This document shows, one piece after another, positions 36,104 through 47,851 of a stretch of 64,000 nt of DNA. The notes beneath the pieces are model-generated. The model was not told where the DNA came from. It ran no database searches and saw only the letters and a list, made by a program, of their open reading frames with translations. The translations under genes and the position numbers were made by a program. The DNA is from Botryosphaeria dothidea (lineage: Eukaryota > Ascomycota > Dothideomycetes > Botryosphaeriales > Botryosphaeriaceae): NCBI GenBank assembly GCA_011503125.2, contig WWBZ02000062.1:2294001-2358000 (forward strand). Reading direction: 5' to 3'. The stretch's first letter is position 1; each line of letters starts with the position of its first letter.

Positions 36104-37451
36104 TTGTGGAAAGGGAAACAGGAGGAGAGTGAGATGATGATAGCAAAAAGAGAAAGGCACCAGCTACAAGGCCGCCGGTAAGTAGGTGCGCATTCTTACT
36201 CAGATAAAAGTGTGAACCCATGCTCAACATGCAGAGTTCAGAGGCAATTGATTGTAATATAGAAACTTGAGTCTCGGTCAACTCAAATACAATAAACCGA
36301 ATTCGAAGCAGAAATGAGAATGACGCAGCATACATGAAGAATATTGGTTGGCGGTACTGAGGTGCATTTCAGGTGAATGTCTGGCTACCATTTGAACTCA
36401 AAAATTGGCCTCACATATGATGGGATACTGGTGTGCTACTCTCACTTCTCATTATTTTGCTGCCTCCCACGGACCCAGTACTGATCGGTTTCGCTCTTGC
36501 AGTGATGGAGATATGCGTTAATTAGTGGTGCGAACGAAGTGTCCCGAAATTTCTCGCAAACACGTCCAGAAGGCGTGTTCAACTCTCTATGAAGGGTCTG
36601 TTCTAAAACCGCCATTTGAACTCTCATTTTTTTTTTAGCGTTCGGGGTGCGTCAGCAAAATAGCAACCAAGAGTAGAGCGTATTCTGATGGTGCTACACT
36701 ACTCGAACTCCGCATTATTTTCTTCCCGTGGCTCGGGAGTGTCGTGCAACATATTAAGGCAGCCTCATTATGGGTAGCAAACAGGAGAAACAACTACCAC
36801 GTGTATTTTGTGCTTCCGTGTAACACAATACACATCATCTACTCCACCCTGACCTCGGCAACTAAACGTTTAGAGTAATCCATGCGATGTTCTCATAAAA
36901 TCATAAGCCCTCAATAGCACCACAACTCCAAGCCCCAGATTAAACCCCGGAAGATTTTTCAATGGTATGTGATTATCCGAAAGCAGGATTTCCAGCTATC
37001 CATGTAAGTGTGCGAAGTGTTACGTTACGCGCGGTTTGTTTGCCTTTTGTTTTTTGCCGTTCAAATGTCGATCTTGCCGCAACAACGCTGATCCATCTTG
37101 CTACAGCTGGGTGATCGATTTGGTTCGTAGACTTTCTTTGCTTTCAGCGACTTACCGGACAGTGTTGTTCAACTCTCCGACGGCATTCCCTTCCGCGGGC
37201 CGTAACAGGAGACTATCTGCAAAGGAATCACCGGACTGTCGCGGCCAGGCTCTCTTGGGTGTCTCTTGACGTGGTACAGCATTTGGTTGATTGCTTCACG
37301 GACTCCCTTATTTCTGCATCTATGTTTACATATATATTCACCTTGAGTCCTCTCAGCGTTCCATTGTCTCCGAGTCTGCTTCTCGTATGCAACATCTCGC
37401 AAGCCAGGTCAAGCACCTTACCGCATTTTGTCAGCCATCCAGTCATCCAAT
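36104..37451. other. Intergenic, upstream of cysteine-rich gene 2
   Basis: 1.35 kb after GPI7. A TATATAT run at about 37328-37336 lies ~120 bp before the ATG at 37452 and could serve as a TATA element; otherwise nothing recognised. Confidence 0.4.
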
Positions 37452-37793
37452 ATGAGATCCTTCAATCTCTCCATCTTCGTCTCCACCGCTCTGCTGGGTA
37501 TGACTGCCGCAGCCCCCCTGAGCTCTGTCATTGAGCTTATCAAACGCGGGGACTACCCTCCCATTCCGTGCGGAGGCTCTGGTGTAAGATTTCATTCTCT
37601 CTCCTTTTTGCTTGGCTATCGCATCGTTCTTTTGATGTTCCTTTGACCAACTCGTCGACGACAGGGCACAGAATTGTGCATCAGTGAGTGCAGCAAGTAC
37701 TTGGATGACTCTTCCAGTCCTTGCCCTAACTCCGCTTGCCTCATCGGGCCCTTTCTTCCTACCCCCGGTGTCTGCTATTGCAATTGCTCATGA
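37452..37793 (+). CDS. Small cysteine-rich secreted protein, family member 2
   Basis: Two exons, join(37452..37583, 37665..37793), 86 aa, 81-nt phase-0 intron (GTAAGA...GACAG). Signal peptide MRSFNLSIFVSTALLGMTAAA, then a short propeptide ending Lys-Arg (ELIKR), a likely Kex2 site, giving a mature peptide starting GDYPPIPC. Exon 2 has C-x3-C-x10-C-x4-C-x11-C-x-C-x-C and stops one residue after CYCNC. Eight cysteines in all. It lacks the CDW triplet of the other members (PCGG instead) but shares the intron position and the exon-2 spacing. It is the shortest member, in tandem with member 3 on the same strand 1.1 kb away. The function is unknown; a secreted effector or antimicrobial role is inference. 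Confidence 0.84.
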
Positions 37794-38935
37794 GCTCATT
37801 TGCTCCGTGGTACGCAGTTTGAAGGGTCTCCAGTCTTTCCAGGACAACAGTGTCAACACAATCGTTCGGTAAATAGCATGGGAAGATAACTCAAAGTGCT
37901 TTGGATGAATTTGTTTCAATTTGCATCATTCAAGCTCACGGCACTTTTGGTTATCATCAGTAAAGGCTGCGGTCTGCGGAATACATACCGCTCACTTATT
38001 GATACTCACATTCGTGTGAAGATCCTTGACTCCGTTTCTTTTTCAGATGAGCCATAAATTACCATAAGTGAATCAAAGTTGTGCCTCTGCTCAGATTCAG
38101 CGCGGCAATCAAGGGGGAGGCAAGCCAGCCGGTATCTTGCTCGTGTGAGCGGAACAATGAGAGCGAGGCAACAAATGACTTCGAATGCTTCTGTGAATAA
38201 AATCAATTTTCAACTCTTTGCATCATTTTCAATATAATATTTATCTCGATATTTGTATATTTGAAGCGGTCAAAGTCTCGGCAGGTGGGCTGGTGGTCGA
38301 GATGAATGTGTTACAGCCCCCTACCTATGGCATAAAAAAGCAGGTGAGAGAGACCAAGCCGACAAAAAACAATAGAAGCGAAAAGACGGCGGTGGAAGCA
38401 GTCTCTCTGGCGTCAGATGATAGCTCTCGGAAATAGGAAGCTTAAACGAGGTGGCAAAAAAAAAGGGCAAAACTACCAGGCCATACATATTTCAGCATGG
38501 CCTCTTGATAGAACAGACTTTAGGGACTATAAAGCGCCTATTATTAGTGTCTCGAACCCCATCCCCACTCGAGATTGCCCATTCGCTCAGTATAGGTTAT
38601 AATTGGGCTTGTCCCCAACACCATAGAACTTCATCAGGCGAGACGTTAAAAGAACCTCTGCTTTCTAACTTCATAGACCGACCAGACCAATTCCGTGCCT
38701 TTGCCAAATCGCTCACACCATAGAGATTATTCGGTTAGCAGTTTAGCCCGAAGGCATGGTCTTTATTTTGACACGGATCGTCGACTCTTCTTCCTCCAGC
38801 TGCTTTTTTCAATTCCACCCCCGACATCTTCATACTCAAATTCGCCGCTCTTTCAACACACCGGTCCGTCACCCAAATGATTTCCAAGCTTTCGTGTTCA
38901 CCTCTGACCTTCAATAAATCTTTACAGCGCCCAGA
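37794..38935. other. Intergenic between cysteine-rich genes 2 and 3
   Basis: 1.14 kb, A/T-rich in its first half. Holds the upstream region of gene 3 but no supportable gene. Confidence 0.45.
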
Positions 38936-39352
38936 ATGCACGTCAACGCTGTCGCATTCTTCACTCTCGCCCTCACCGGCGCCACATTCGTCACCGCCGC
39001 GCCGGCCGAGTCCCCCACCTCCACCACCAAGGACCCGGCCACCCCCGTCATCAACGAAGAACCTTCCAAGCAATGCTCTATCATCCAGCCCTTCGGCTGG
39101 ATCGACACTCCCTGCGACTGGAAGACGGTAGGCTCGAGCACCGCTCCGTCTTAGCGGATTTCTCAAGACAACTTGGCTGATACGATTTCCCTGGGACATC
39201 AGGATACCGGAAGAATTCACTGAGTTGAAGAGTGCATTCACTTCCACGGCGAGAAGGCGTGCCTGCTCTCGTACTGCGAAGCCCGCGACGGCCCTCAAGA
39301 GACAGGCCAGTGCTTCTGCACTTGCGGCGAGTACGTGAGCTGCCACCACTGA
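38936..39352 (+). pseudogene. Cysteine-rich secreted family member 3, interrupted by an in-frame TGA
   Basis: Exon 1 (38936..39127) encodes a signal peptide (MHVNAVAFFTLALTGATFVTA), a Ser/Thr/Pro-rich propeptide-like stretch and the CDW triplet; a 75-nt phase-0 intron (39128..39202, GTAGGC...CATCAG) leads to exon 2 (39203..39352). In exon 2 the seventh codon is TGA (39221-39223). Beyond it the frame continues V-E-E-C, then C-x8-C-x4-C-x11-C-x-C-x-C (GQCFCTCG) to a normal stop. In members 1, 2 and 4 the residue at this place is the first Cys of C-[VI]-x2-C, so the TGA stands exactly where a TGC/TGT is expected. No alternative GT-AG pair in the region keeps the downstream frame. It is either a recent nonsense mutation, a base-call error or recoding. 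Confidence 0.72.
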
Positions 39353-39661
39353 AGCATCGAGGACGGCGCTCTTACATTTTGCACGCATAGTGAAAACATT
39401 TGTTCTTTGGTAGCGATATACAGCATTGCTTTTTGGCTGCTTGAGAGAAGCTGGAGACGGAGACGGGACGGGACGGCCCTCATAGAGGCTTAATATTTGA
39501 CCGCGCTGAGTTCTACACTGATGTCATAACTAGCTCTCTTTGTAAAGCGGAATTGGAGCTCTACAGACTTCCCTTTGAACTGGCCCACGCGTTGTAGAAC
39601 AATTCTACTTGCTTGCTTCCTACCGGCGAACCCTGTGCCCGTAGATGCTTCGACTTTAGAT
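39353..39661. other. Intergenic, convergent 3' flanks, nothing recognised
   Basis: 309 bp between the stop of cysteine-rich gene 3 and the stop of the multidomain gene. Confidence 0.5.
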
Positions 39662-42600
39662 CTACATCCCCAACCTACTCCCCTCCCTCTCTTCTAACAA
39701 CCCCTTCTTCCTCTCCCTCGCCACCTTCTTCTGATCTTTAATCCGCCTCTCCTTCCTTCTCCGCTCTTTCCGCGTAAACTCCGTCTCCGCCTTGGCCGCC
39801 CTGCTCTCCCTCGTCCGTTGCGCCAACCGCCTCACCTCGCGTGCCGACAGCTCCTTGAACACCAGCATGAATCGCACCCGATTCTCAAAAAACAGGCCCG
39901 CCTCCTTCAGCGCGTCCGGGTTCACCGGTCGGCGGTCGATGCGCGTCCAGCGGTGGGCGCCGCGCGCCTGCTCGGGAATGTGCGCGAGGTTCGTCTGCTC
40001 CGCATCCGTAATCCTGTAGCCGGACGCTATTTCCGGGTCGACAACATCGTTATCGTCCTCCAGGTCAGACGACTCGTCGTCTTCCTCGAGGCCGATGGTC
40101 GGGAAGCCGTAGCGCGAGGCGCGCGCCTCGGCCTCCTCCCACAAATCCTGCTCGGTGCCGCTGACGCAGTCGAGTTCAATGCGGAACAGGTAAGCCGGTT
40201 TGCCGTGGTCATTCTCACCTAGGCCGAGTATGTCGCCGCTCCTAATGAAATATCCGCGGTCATCGTGGGGCGGGAGTGCCGGTGTTGGGCCTTGCTCTTC
40301 GCTGTTGTCTTCTGGGCACGGTAGGCGCACGAGGCGGCGGCCATTCAGGAAGGTGCTGCCAGAGGCGCGGTTGATCTCGAGCATCCATTTGCGGCAGCCA
40401 GCGATGTAGAAGTCGCAGTGATCTGCGGTCACGACAGGGCCTGGAAAATAGATTGGAGCGCCGGGTGGTCTGTTTTGTTTGTTGAAGGAGGGATCGGAGC
40501 CGATTCTGATCGTCAGAACGCCGCTCATGGGGTTTGGATGCGCTCTTGTACGAGTGAGCGATGGGAGGTTCCTTCGGTGACGACGTGAATGTTCAAAGAG
40601 TATTTCCGATTGCTCTTCGCTGAGTTCTCGAGTAATGATAACGTGGTCTTGGTCAAACTGCGATATGATCAGAAAGTTATTCAGCACACGTTTCAGAAAT
40701 TACTCACGCTATCGAATTGGAAGGGAAGGTCATAGTAGAAGAGCGTATCTAGAGATACATGCTTGCGATGAACCTTGACGTGAGTTGGATGGTACTTGCC
40801 CGTGGGGCTATTTGCTCGTGATCTCACAGAACCCCTGGTAGGATCTTCATTATTCATCTCCCGATTATCAATAGAAGAAAGATCAATCCTTTGGGGATCT
40901 TCCAACATATCGGGGGATGGCCGGAGGTATACAAGGAATAGATTTGGTGGTTGCACACTGCCTCTTTCTTCCTCGCAAGAGTTGCAGAGCTCATGATAGC
41001 ATACGAGACAGTTGGGAATCTCCATGGGCCTGGCTCGACACTTGCAGCAGGCGCAGAGAAAAGGTCCACCTGTAAGGCGACTCATACTCTCTACCGATTC
41101 GTTTAACCATGTGGGATTCGTTTGTTTACTGGGACCTGCAGAAGCAAGCTCCATATCAAACAGATCCTGCCGCTCTTGGTCTGGCGTATCGACCAGACTG
41201 TCTTCATCAATCGAGCCTGGTGTCTCATCGCGGACCTCGCGCTGTAATCCGGAATTAATCTTGGTAGGAGGGAAGTACAGAGGAATGACCGCTCTGTAGA
41301 CTTGATTGTCTACATCGCTGTAGACGCAAAACACGATCTTCTGCAGGCTACCTCCCCGCCCAGAGTCGAAGAACTCTCGTGTAGTTCTAAGTGCAATCTT
41401 TGCAGCTTCTCGACTTGGAAAACCAAAACCACCAGCACTGAGACACGGAAAAGCAATACTTTCCAGTCCTTTCGCAGCTGCAATCGTGAGACAGTTCCGG
41501 TAGCAGCTCGCCAACAGGGCATTATGATCAACCGAGTTGTAAGCTTGGAAGTAGTGCGGCCGCACAGTGTGAATGACTTTTCGACAGGGTAAGTCGTACG
41601 CATCGGTCATCACTGCTTGGCCCATCTGACAGTTTGAAAGGCTTTGGCATTCCCTGAGGAGATTGGGTCCGGCGGCTTTGTGTATCCAGTAACTGATTGA
41701 GTCCGAGGCACCGGCATTCAAGCCCGGTGCCGTCCCGTTGACAATGGCATCCACATCCAGCATGGTTATGTCGTGTTGTAGCATCGAGATCTTCCTGTTG
41801 ATCGAACCCTTTGGTGCTAGCGAATAGGCGCTTGCGGCAGCAGCATTCGGGGCTTGCAGCCATCCACTGAGGTATAGGTCCGAGATGCTCGGGATGTCGG
41901 AGACGGCCATGAGGACAAAGTTGGATCTGGGCTTCTTGGAAGAGATAACTCCAAGTTCAGTTCCGGTGTTATCTATCTGGCTAGTGAGCAGGCTGACTCG
42001 GGGACTCTCTTTCGTCTTGCTGAATATACTTTGAAGCTTTGTGAGGAATGGGATGCTTCTTCTTCCTTCTTCTTTATCACGCTGGAAGTGTTTGTGGAAC
42101 CAAACGCTTGTGCGCCTCAATCCGTCAGCATTCGTTCTGAACTGCTGCCCATATTGTCGGCGGAATCCACAGGCAATGAGCCGATCCTCGAACAGAGAAA
42201 ATGATTCAAGTCCGAATGCTGGTAAGACGTTCGGGACAACAGCTTCTTCATCATAGACACAGAATGTCCTGCCATCTTCAGCCCATGCGATGTGTTTCCA
42301 ATTCTCCGGTTTGCTGAGAGCCCTACAAAAAACGTCAGAAAGCTGCTCCCCGATCTGTCTCAACCCACTTACCTGCTCAATGCTTCTAAAAAGCTCTCGG
42401 CGTCAAACTCAATCGGCAGGTTACTCTGAGAGGGTACAGTTCCGCCTGTATGCTCTTCATCGTCCCTATCAAAGCCAAATATGACATCTGGGAATTTCGA
42501 ATTGTTAAAAATAGACAAAGCATGCTCTGCTTCTTCTCGGTTCCTGAAAACAGCAAACCCACGAGACTCGAAGGTGGGTCCTACTTGGATATGAGGGCCC

Positions 42601-44211
42601 AATGCGGAGAATAAGTTGACAAATTCTTCTCTTTCTTCTGTGGTCTTTGGTAGATTATACACACGAACTGTGCATGTCTCATTCGATTCTTCCACCGGAG
42701 GATCGGGTTCCTTTTGCGACTCATCTGCAGAAGAATCGATGGCGTGTATTGCGAAGGTCTTGGCGCTTTCATAATCCATCACATTCGGTCTCAGTGCCTG
42801 ACTCTCGCTCTCAGGTGTCGACTGCCCTATAGTCTGAATAAAATGTTCCATCCTGGATTTTCGTGCGTCTGGTAGGGAGTTAATCGCATCTGCGGATAGT
42901 TCAGGCAGATCTTTCCCTTCGGCTCCTTGGTTGATTTTCAAATTGGCTACCAGGGCATCGATCCTCCAAATCCAGACTGCAAGCTTCTTGCAGAGTTCTT
43001 GGGTGGTACCTTCGTCAATCGGGTTGGGCTTGCATTGTTCTATCACACCCTTGATGTGCTTCAGAGTATCAGTGGTGCCCTGTATTGCTTGGGTAATCCC
43101 ATCAAGCCGTAAACTTCCACTAGAATTTGAAGCATCAGCAAGGGCGAATAAGTTGGCATGGATGGTGAAGAGATCATCCCGTAAACTCGTAGAATGACTG
43201 CCCAGACTTTTGCACAAAGAGTAGGTCGACCAAGCCAGAAGTCGAGCCTGTTCAACTCTAGGGAAGCGTGATCCGAGGCTAAGCACCGGTCCCGGGTTCG
43301 TCGCTTCATCAGGCGGTGGGGTTGCAAAAGCTGAAGACAAGACTCTACGTATCTCGGACCTCAACGTCCCAAGATCAATACGAAATTCACCCAGTTGGTG
43401 GAAGAAATCATCCAGAAAGGCAATTACTCGTGAAGCTTCTGGTTGTGGAAAGAATGAGCAAAACCTAGGCCGCACTTTGAACCAGTCTTCCTCCGAACAA
43501 ACCACTGACTCGGGGGAGCGCTCAACGGCGTCAAGCAACTCAAGAATCCGGGAAATCATATCATCTGCCGTCTGATCGAATCCAGTGGTGGGGCGAATGG
43601 AATCTTGCCTTTCGTTCTCTCTGTTGGATTGAGTATTTACGGACCAAAGTGAGCTTGTGGCATCGGATTTCTCTGAGTAACTTCTTCTTCCGTCAGATGC
43701 ATCCATACTGGCGCCAGACTTGGCTTCGTCTGGGCCTGCGAACTTGGGAAGCGCGAATGAAGCTAGTTTTTCCAGATGATTGGCGATGTGGTTGTGCAGG
43801 TTACCTGCAACCCCTGGATCCTTAGCATTTACCAGACAAATCGGACAGCATTGCCTCAGGTCGTTGGTCGCCGTTCCAGCCAATCTTATCAGTTGTTGTA
43901 GTTGCGTCTCACCAAGATCGCTATTGTGTGTACTCTCCAGATGACATAGAAGCCCTTCATGAGATGAGTATACAGCATCAGGGTGACCGGGACATCTCCA
44001 GACTTTTCTGTGAGAAGAACTTTCATGCTCAAGCCATTCACGACGGCTTCGAAACATCTGATCTGAGAGACTGCAGTCTTTGTAAGTGCACACGTATGGT
44101 TGCAGATCCTATAAAATATGGGTTCTGAGGTATTGTTTAGCTAGAGATCTTTCATTTAGATTGTCTCCAACTTACTTCCAAGACCGTAATTTCTAAGCCA
44201 ACGAACGTCAT
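39662..44211 (-). CDS. Giant multidomain protein: zinc fingers, RRM, HSF-like DNA-binding, macro, Cys-rich Zn-binding and FHA domains
   Basis: Four exons, complement(39662..40657, 40708..42322, 42373..44108, 44176..44211), 1460 aa; introns 50-67 nt, phases 0, 2, 0. Domains in order: C2H2-type fingers (Cys19, Cys24, His40, His45 in DLQPYVCTYKDC...; further Cys/His pairs to ~130); a helical middle; an RRM at ~490-558 (VRVYNL as RNP2, SRGFAVFR as RNP1); an HSF-type DNA-binding fold at ~583-683 (WKHIAWAEDGRTFCV, VLPAF, LIACGFRRQ, WFHKHFQR); a macro domain at ~769-925 (DITMLDVDAIVNG, IHKAAGPNLL, IAFPCLSAGGFGFP); eight cysteines at ~1014-1040 (ZZ/RING-like); and an FHA-like domain at ~1174-1290 (TIRIGS, VTADHCDFYI, SGSTFLNG, GDILGLG). 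The combination suggests a nuclear protein reading nucleic acid, ADP-ribose and phospho-threonine. The macro loops are degenerate. The 12-codon first exon is the least certain; an upstream exon is possible. Confidence 0.8.
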
Positions 44212-44507
44212 CTCTCGAGGCTCCCATCCATTCTCTCTTCCTCCATCTCGCTGCTGTCATGCCAACTCCTCGCATATCCTCTTCAGATCCGTGAGCCGCC
44301 CTGAGAGCACTTGTCCGCACTGACCGCCACTCTCCGGCTTGTGGGGGGCCAAATCCAGAACCCACAATTTCCATGTATTCTTTCATTCGACTTGAATAAC
44401 CCCAGAAGCAGTTGTGGTGGCTGGTGTGAAGATTGGAGCCGCAATCTTCTCACCATAACTTTTTCACACGGATTCGTCTCATCCATTTCCATCCTGGAAT
44501 TAACAGC
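44212..44507. promoter_or_regulatory. Bidirectional promoter between the multidomain gene and the DUF7580 gene
   Basis: Only 296 bp separate the two outward-facing start codons, implying shared control. A minus-strand frame of 76 codons covers part of it (44156-44386) but does not splice in frame to the multidomain protein. Confidence 0.45.
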
Positions 44508-46205
44508 ATGAGCGGCGTGGAGCTTGCGGGCCTGGTTCTGGCCGTACTCCCCCTCGTTATTTCGGCCCTAGAAGACTACAACGATGGATTGGACCCAGTG
44601 AAGGCATTCGTGAAGTGGGAGAACTACCTACCTCAGTACATCCGGAAACTACGAAACCAACACGTGCATTATGAGCAGACTCTGCGCTTGCTGCTTGCTC
44701 CAATCACCACCGAGTATGAATTGGCCGAGATGATTGCAGAGCCTCACGGCGACCTTTGGAAAGACCCAGAGATGGCCAGGAAGCTCAAGCTCAAACTGGA
44801 CGAATCATACGGGGCCTACCACCAAACGATCAAAGACGTAGAGGGGATCATGACGAAAATTGCCGAAAAGCTGGATCTTGATCGGACAATCAATGTCACG
44901 AGGAACGATCTCGAGGCTATGCTAGTCGCCAACAAGCCGAAAGCGGCACAGAAGTTCGAATTCAGGAAGAGGGTGAAGTTTTCCATGAATAAGAAGAAAG
45001 TCAAAAAATTACTCGAAGAGCTGGATGATTGCAACAAGGAACTCGAGCGCTTTACAGAGAAATCGGAGAAATTGGAGCCCTACCGGAAGAACTCGAAACC
45101 CTCGATAGCACAAAAGCTGCAGAAAGTTCAAGCATATGCTAGAGTTCTGCATCAGACTCTGGTAGGGGCTTTCAGCTGCTCCTGCAGGACATCACACTCA
45201 ACAAATCTCCATCTTGAATGCCGGGAACTTACTCATAAACCTGGGTGGCGGAGAGCAACTTGTGAACCTGGAACCATCTTTACTATTTCTTTTGTTGACA
45301 AATCCTCATCTTGGATGGTTAAGGAGGCACAGATCTGTTTTCCCGAGGACGAAGACGAGCTTTCAAGAAACATGAGCAGCCTCAGCCTTCAACCACAACG
45401 TAGGATCAGCTTTTCGCCTACACCACCATACTCTTCAAGGTCCCCACATTCTCCATCACGGACCAAAAGCGAAGATTCCCATTACAAAGAAGTGAAAGAC
45501 CTCTGTTCAATTGTCCGGGGCTTCGAAAACAACGAGAAAGAATGCATAGGCTTCTCAATGGAGGACGGCAGGCTAAGAGGAGCATATCCTATTGTACTGG
45601 ACGGACTCCGGTTCTCCCGTAAAGCAGACACTGTCACGCTGGAGGATCTCCTTCGTGATAGCGAGAAGATGAAGTTGCGCAAAAAGGACCGCTATACATT
45701 AGCCGTCACTGTCGCCTCCTCGATCCTGCAACTACATGCATCCCCTTGGATCAGTGAACAATGGAGCAAGCGGGACATTATGTTTTATCAAACTTTATCA
45801 TCGCACCACTCAATCGACACCGACCATCCACTCGTCACGCAGAAATTCGTACACGATAATGCTACTTCTGGCGGGAAAGGCTTTAACAGTAAAAACGCCA
45901 CCCTCCTTTCTCTTGGGATAATTCTCCTGGAGCTGTACTTCGGAAAGACTTGCGAACAGTAAATGCCGGCGAACTTGTATATGGGCCCTGACAAATCGTT
46001 GACGATGCTCTGTACTGCCCATCAATGGTATGAGTCCGAGCAAGAAGACTTGTCTGCCGCTTTTCAAGGTGCCATCGCGCACTGCTTAAGGTGCTTCGCA
46101 GACCCGAGCGGGAGTCTTCAGGACGCCGATTTCCTTCAAGCGGCTATCGAGCAGATCTTATTGCCCTTGCAGGATGAGCTTTCTCAGTTCTTAGGCACGA
46201 GGTAA
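44508..46205 (+). pseudogene. HeLo/DUF7580-type fungal protein split by an in-frame stop
   Basis: The frame starts at ATG 44508 (MSGVELAGLVLAVLPLVISAL), the usual start of this fungus-specific class, runs 484 codons and stops at TAA 45960-45962. The same frame then continues, starting ATG directly after the stop, for 80 more codons to 46205. The N-terminal ~230 residues are helical and Lys/Glu-rich; the C-terminal part has the DUF7580 pattern (ILQLHASPWISEQW, ATLLSLGIILLELYFGK). The downstream segment (LCTAHQWYESEQEDLSAAF... then ILLPLQDEL) reads like the normal end of that domain, so the stop appears to truncate it. A GT-AG intron (45959..46090, weak TTAAG end) would remove the stop but also this conserved part. 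Related domains occur in fungal heterokaryon-incompatibility and NLR systems. Whether the short product is functional is unknown. Confidence 0.68.
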
Positions 46206-47851
46206 CGATGCGTGGAAGATCAAAGGATGTATTTGTATTTAGGTTCGAGGTAAAGAAATACCCTGATATATCCAGATTCATATTTAGAATGATCAGAAAT
46301 TTCCAATTTGACTGCATACACGAAGCGTCACTAATTCCCAGTGCATCTTGGCCCATAAGTCAATATCCCATACTTTCAAGGGCAACAAATGCCGGAAGCT
46401 CATTGTTGCCCCTCCAACATCCTCAAACAGAGACGGCTTTCCCGCTTTCTCCAAAACGCCCCTCTTCCAAGTTGCAACCACACCAAAACCTCACGGTCTC
46501 ACACACGAGAAACGCCTTGCCTCAGGAATTAGTCCTAGCGCACATCCTCTCCACTCACCTCGCTTCAGAAACACGAGCCTTTACACCAGCCCTCTTGCAC
46601 ATGCTCGCATATCGCAACCATTGCCCCAGGAAAGAAAAAAAGATGTGTCGCCCCCACAAAAAAAAACAATTCACACAGCGCTCACGCACGGCGGAATGTC
46701 CGAAAAGGCAGCCATCTACCCCGAAAAGGCAAGTGCCAAAACACTGCCCCTAACAACAACCAACGTCCAGCACGAAACCTGGGACGCGGGGAACGGTTTG
46801 TGACGCTGCACGTTTTGAGCGACCGCGAGACGAGACCATCCCCACCACCACCATTCTTGCACAGCCGCTTTTCTTCCTACATACAACACAGTACCCCGTT
46901 TGATCAACAAATCTCCACCGCAAGCGTGTCACGCTTTCTCTCGGCACGGTTCGGAACGCCTTCCTCCACGTCGCGCGCGCACTAAGCGCTTTCCCCTCAA
47001 AAGAAGAAAGATCGGTCGGCGAATGAGAAGACGCGACGATAAAAGGGGCACGTGTGCAAGCCTCTCACATGGCACCGGCTGGGTAGTGCTCGCGCCAGCC
47101 ACAAACGTGGGCACAGGGGCCAACTAGGAAGCCCAGGGATAATGTGGAATGGGAGAAACTGGGGCAGCCGACCGGGTCCCGATCATTGCAGCTCCTCACC
47201 CTTTTCTTTCTCCTCCTTGATCGGCTTCGCTACTAGCCATTCTCCCACGCGACAACCGAGGTAGAAGCAAAAAAAATTGTGGACCAAGAGAGAGTAATTG
47301 AACCACCAGCAGCGCTGTGCAGCAGTATCGAAGAAAGGAGCAAACGCCATTTCTTAATCGACCCCTATACTCAGCCCCTCTTTCCCCCAATCTATTTTGG
47401 CCTTCCAGAAGCCAAGCAGAACGAAAAGAAAATCGACGCCGGGCCAGACACCTGACGCCATATAAAACATAGCTCTTTTGTTCGGTTCCTCCTTTACGCG
47501 AAATTGCGAATGGCCGCAGATTGCACGCCGCGCCCGCCTCGCGTCGCGCCAAAACGCGTGTCGTTCCGCGGCGGCCCAAAGTCGGTCCTGCTAGCTTGAG
47601 GTGTTGCTGAATCACGACAGGCCAATCAGGACGTTTTGTCTTTATGGGAAACGCCGGCATGAAAAGGAGAGGGGATTGAGAATCATAACATGTCTACTTC
47701 ACTGCCTTATTGGTTCTATTCAAAGGCGCTTAAATGTCCAAGATATCATGACTTGGTCTAAAATTAAAACGAACTTTTTTCTGTTGAGAGTCTCGGCCGT
47801 CCGCACATCTGCGCGAAATAACAGATGCTCTAATATCCGGCGCTCGTTGCA
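46206..47851. other. 1.65 kb intergenic, convergent 3' flanks, nothing recognised
   Basis: Between the DUF7580 gene and the antiporter. The open frames here, including 181 codons at 46208-46753, are low-complexity or random. No RNA gene seen. Confidence 0.5.

Noticed and set aside
39128..39232. Alternative splicing to bypass the TGA in cysteine-rich gene 3
   Set aside because: No GT donor near the end of exon 1 combines with a downstream AG to restore the cysteine frame.
44156..44386. Minus-strand frame as N-terminal exon of the multidomain gene
   Set aside because: Its frame at the GTAAGT donor is out of phase with the next exon; a shifted frame starting at ATG 44211 fits instead.
46208..46753. 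181-codon plus-strand frame after the DUF7580 gene
   Set aside because: Low-complexity Ser/Pro/Lys sequence without domain, and the DNA looks like an A/C-rich 3' flank.
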